Part shown: in pieces, positions 4,853-6,074 of the stretch
Layout: each line of letters begins with the position of its first letter
Position numbering within the stretch: the stretch's first letter is position 1
NCBI GenBank assembly: GCA_030619425.1
Contig: JAUXBJ010000134.1
Location: forward strand, 1 to 6,074
Source: a bacterium
GTDB lineage: Bacteria; Zixibacteria; MSB-5A5; GN15; FEB-12
Direction: 5' to 3'
Length of the DNA stretch: 6,074 nucleotides
Program-made: the position numbers and the translations under genes
The notes under the pieces: generated by a model
Databases searched by the model: none
What the model saw: the letters and a program-made list of their open reading frames with translations, nothing else
What the model was told of the DNA's origin: nothing

Positions 4853-5614
4853 TCACGGGTCTCGGATAATCCCAACAGAGAACCATGCTGACGGCATACT
4901 GTAATCCACCGTACCTTTCCATTCATCTCCGGTGAGGCAGTCCCGGTAGTCTATGTCCGCGCTGTGAGAGACCGACATGAGCCTGCCTTCAATAAGAAGA
5001 CCCAGTCGCCCTCCGACAGGGATAATCAGTCCCAGGCGCAGATGTGGTGCGATACCCCATCCCAGATCAATCTGCCGTGCCCGCGTGGTTGAGTCGTACC
5101 CCGAAATACTGACATCGGCGGGTTCGTCGAGAATCAGGTGGTTGAAGTGCAAATTTATACCGGCACCTATGTAGGGACGCAGTTTGCCGGACCTCTTGCG
5201 CAGCATCAGGCCAAGCGCGGGTGAGAACATAATGAACTCGGCATCGGGGAGACCTTCAACGTCCAGCGAAGAAATGAACAGATCGAAGCCGGCCCTCGGA
5301 ACAAGCGGCAGAAAACCGTTAAAGAAACCAGCCATGCCGAATCCAAAACCGGTATTGACTTCCTCTGATCCGATTGCGGCAAGGCCTGACAGACAATAAG
5401 AAAAACGACCGGTATCATCGCAAGACGCTTGCGGCTGCTCAGCCAAGTGTGAAAAAGATGGCAATGTTGAGTCAGGGATACTGTCGTCGGCATGCAAAGC
5501 GCAAGCCAGCAGAACGATGGAAGCAACCACCATCTGGAACGAGCGGTAGTGCGACACCATCGTGCCCTTGGTCAGCACGACATGGGTGCGCGTCTTGTCG
5601 TCGTCAGATTCCAT
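4853..5614 (-). CDS. Outer-membrane beta-barrel-like protein, function unknown
   Basis: From the ATG at 5614 the product is 253 residues. A hydrophobic stretch with VVASIVLLACALHA (residues 29-42) followed by DD is a Sec signal peptide with an A-x-A-like cleavage point. The mature part has alternating, glycine-rich strands typical of small OmpA-like or porin-type barrels: GFGFGMAGFFNGFLPL (~89-104), RPYIGAGINLHF (146-157), and IDLGWGIAPHLRLGLIIPVG to the final AWFSVGII. Three cysteines lie in the mature part (C65, C74, C226). Start choice: the ATG at 5614 has a GAGAGG site and the next 17 codons show strong coding bias; a GTG at 5626 would overlap the upstream TPR stop by 4 bases; an ATG at 5560 would give the neatest signal peptide (235 residues). 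It probably shares an operon with the TPR gene, suggesting a joint envelope role. No specific family was recognised. Confidence 0.75.
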   Translation of the reverse strand: MESDDDKTRTHVVLTKGTMVSHYRSFQMVVASIVLLACALHADDSIPDSTLPSFSHLAEQPQASCDDTGRFSYCLSGLAAIGSEEVNTGFGFGMAGFFNGFLPLVPRAGFDLFISSLDVEGLPDAEFIMFSPALGLMLRKRSGKLRPYIGAGINLHFNHLILDEPADVSISGYDSTTRARQIDLGWGIAPHLRLGLIIPVGGRLGLLIEGRLMSVSHSADIDYRDCLTGDEWKGTVDYSMPSAWFSVGIIRDP

Positions 5615-5618
5615 GTTA

Positions 5619-5624
5619 CCTCTC
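5619..5624 (-). promoter_or_regulatory. Ribosome binding site candidate for the barrel gene
   Basis: Minus-strand GAGAGG lies 4 bases before the ATG at 5614 and overlaps the end of the upstream TPR gene, favouring translational coupling. The spacing is slightly short. Confidence 0.45.
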
Positions 5625-6074
5625 ACGGCGCGGTTTTCAGACGCGCCAATCGCTCCTTGGCATCTTCCATCGCCACCAGTCCGGGGTCGGCGTTCTTCCA
5701 GATATCGAGGAAGGTCTCATACTGCTCGATCGCTTTATCGTTCCAGCCCGACTCCTCGTACGCCGTTCCCAGGTAATAGTGCAGTTTGACCGACTCGATG
5801 GTCCACAGGAGACGGCCTTCGCCATAGTTGGAGAGCAGATTTTCATACTCGGCAACCGCTTTGCCCAACTGTCCGTTATCCTGATATGCTCTGGCCAGCA
5901 TGAGATGGGATCGAAAACCATAAGGGGCCCTGCGGTCCAGGAATACTTCAGCCGCCCCGGCAAAATGGCCAATCGCCGCATTGTAGTTCCCCTTCGCCCG
6001 CTCGACACCTCCGGCTCCGATCCAATAGAATCCCATAAAGGTGGTATCGTACTTTTCAATGGCGCCTTTCCACG
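5623..6074 (-). CDS. TPR-repeat protein, C-terminal part (start outside window)
   Basis: The frame is open to the right edge, giving 149 visible residues ending at a TGA (5623-5625); the N-terminus is outside. Three TPR units can be seen at visible residues ~15-45 (GGVERAKGNYNAAIGHFAGA), ~53-83 (LMLARAYQDNGQLGKAVAEY) and ~94-125 (YYLGTAYEESGWNDKAIEQYE), followed by a DAKERLARLK end. The 'AYEESGWNDKAIEQYExFLxIWKxADPG' pattern is familiar from long TPR proteins, including TPR-tailed Ser/Thr kinases and cyclases, so the missing part may carry a catalytic or sensory domain, but this cannot be seen. TPRs mediate protein-protein contacts. An in-frame ATG at 6036 exists, but the frame and TPR-like sequence continue beyond it. 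Its stop overlaps the GTG alternative start of the barrel gene, suggesting one transcript. Confidence 0.8.
   Translation of the reverse strand, partial: WKGAIEKYDTTFMGFYWIGAGGVERAKGNYNAAIGHFAGAAEVFLDRRAPYGFRSHLMLARAYQDNGQLGKAVAEYENLLSNYGEGRLLWTIESVKLHYYLGTAYEESGWNDKAIEQYETFLDIWKNADPGLVAMEDAKERLARLKTAP

Noticed and set aside
4696..4926. Minus-strand 76-residue open frame across the barrel gene's 3' end
   Set aside because: It overlaps the barrel gene in another frame, lacks any family pattern and runs through the remnant region; the barrel frame has clear strand periodicity.

Overview
The window reads as ordinary chromosomal DNA of a Gram-negative bacterium with moderately high GC (roughly 55-58% by eye). 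Support comes from an outer-membrane beta-barrel protein, a secreted S9A peptidase with a signal peptide, and c-di-GMP/motility-type signalling domains (HDOD, PilZ). The protein style (TPR-tailed proteins, an HDOD protein with a degenerate kinase-dimerisation tail, a YprB-like exonuclease tail) is reminiscent of candidate phyla in the FCB group such as Zixibacteria, or of deltaproteobacteria. That placement is an impression, not shown by any marker gene.

Layout, left to right. (1) The 3' end of a plus-strand gene, probably the TPR tail of a YprB-type RNase H-like exonuclease, stops at 301. (2) A 146-base gap holds a 60-base double-hairpin repeat that supplies that gene's stop codon, followed by an inverted repeat in the presumed promoter region of the next gene. 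(3) A plus-strand HDOD protein (448-1776) carries an orphan histidine-kinase-like DHp tail. (4) A short convergent junction (1777-1837) holds a second inverted repeat with the same GTAGGG/CCCTAC ends. (5) A large minus-strand prolyl-oligopeptidase-family serine peptidase (1838-4012) has a structured leader. (6) A minus-strand PilZ protein (4243-4581) is flanked on both sides by decayed copies of the last codons of a TPR-type gene (4154-4195 and 4758-4835). (7) A two-gene minus-strand unit at the right edge consists of a TPR protein cut by the window end (5623-6074) followed, with a possible 4-base overlap, by an outer-membrane barrel protein (4853-5614).

Functionally, the HDOD and PilZ proteins are both signalling adaptors often linked to c-di-GMP, motility or surface behaviour. 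They share a 9-base sequence upstream, but nothing else ties them together. The peptidase probably degrades peptides in the periplasm. The TPR and barrel genes probably act together at the envelope. I see no phage, IS element, CRISPR array, tRNA or rRNA, and no convincing new multi-gene system. The points most worth a second look are the double-hairpin repeat, the two stop codons lying in repeat ends, the gene-tail remnants around the PilZ gene, and the kinase-less DHp tail of the HDOD protein.
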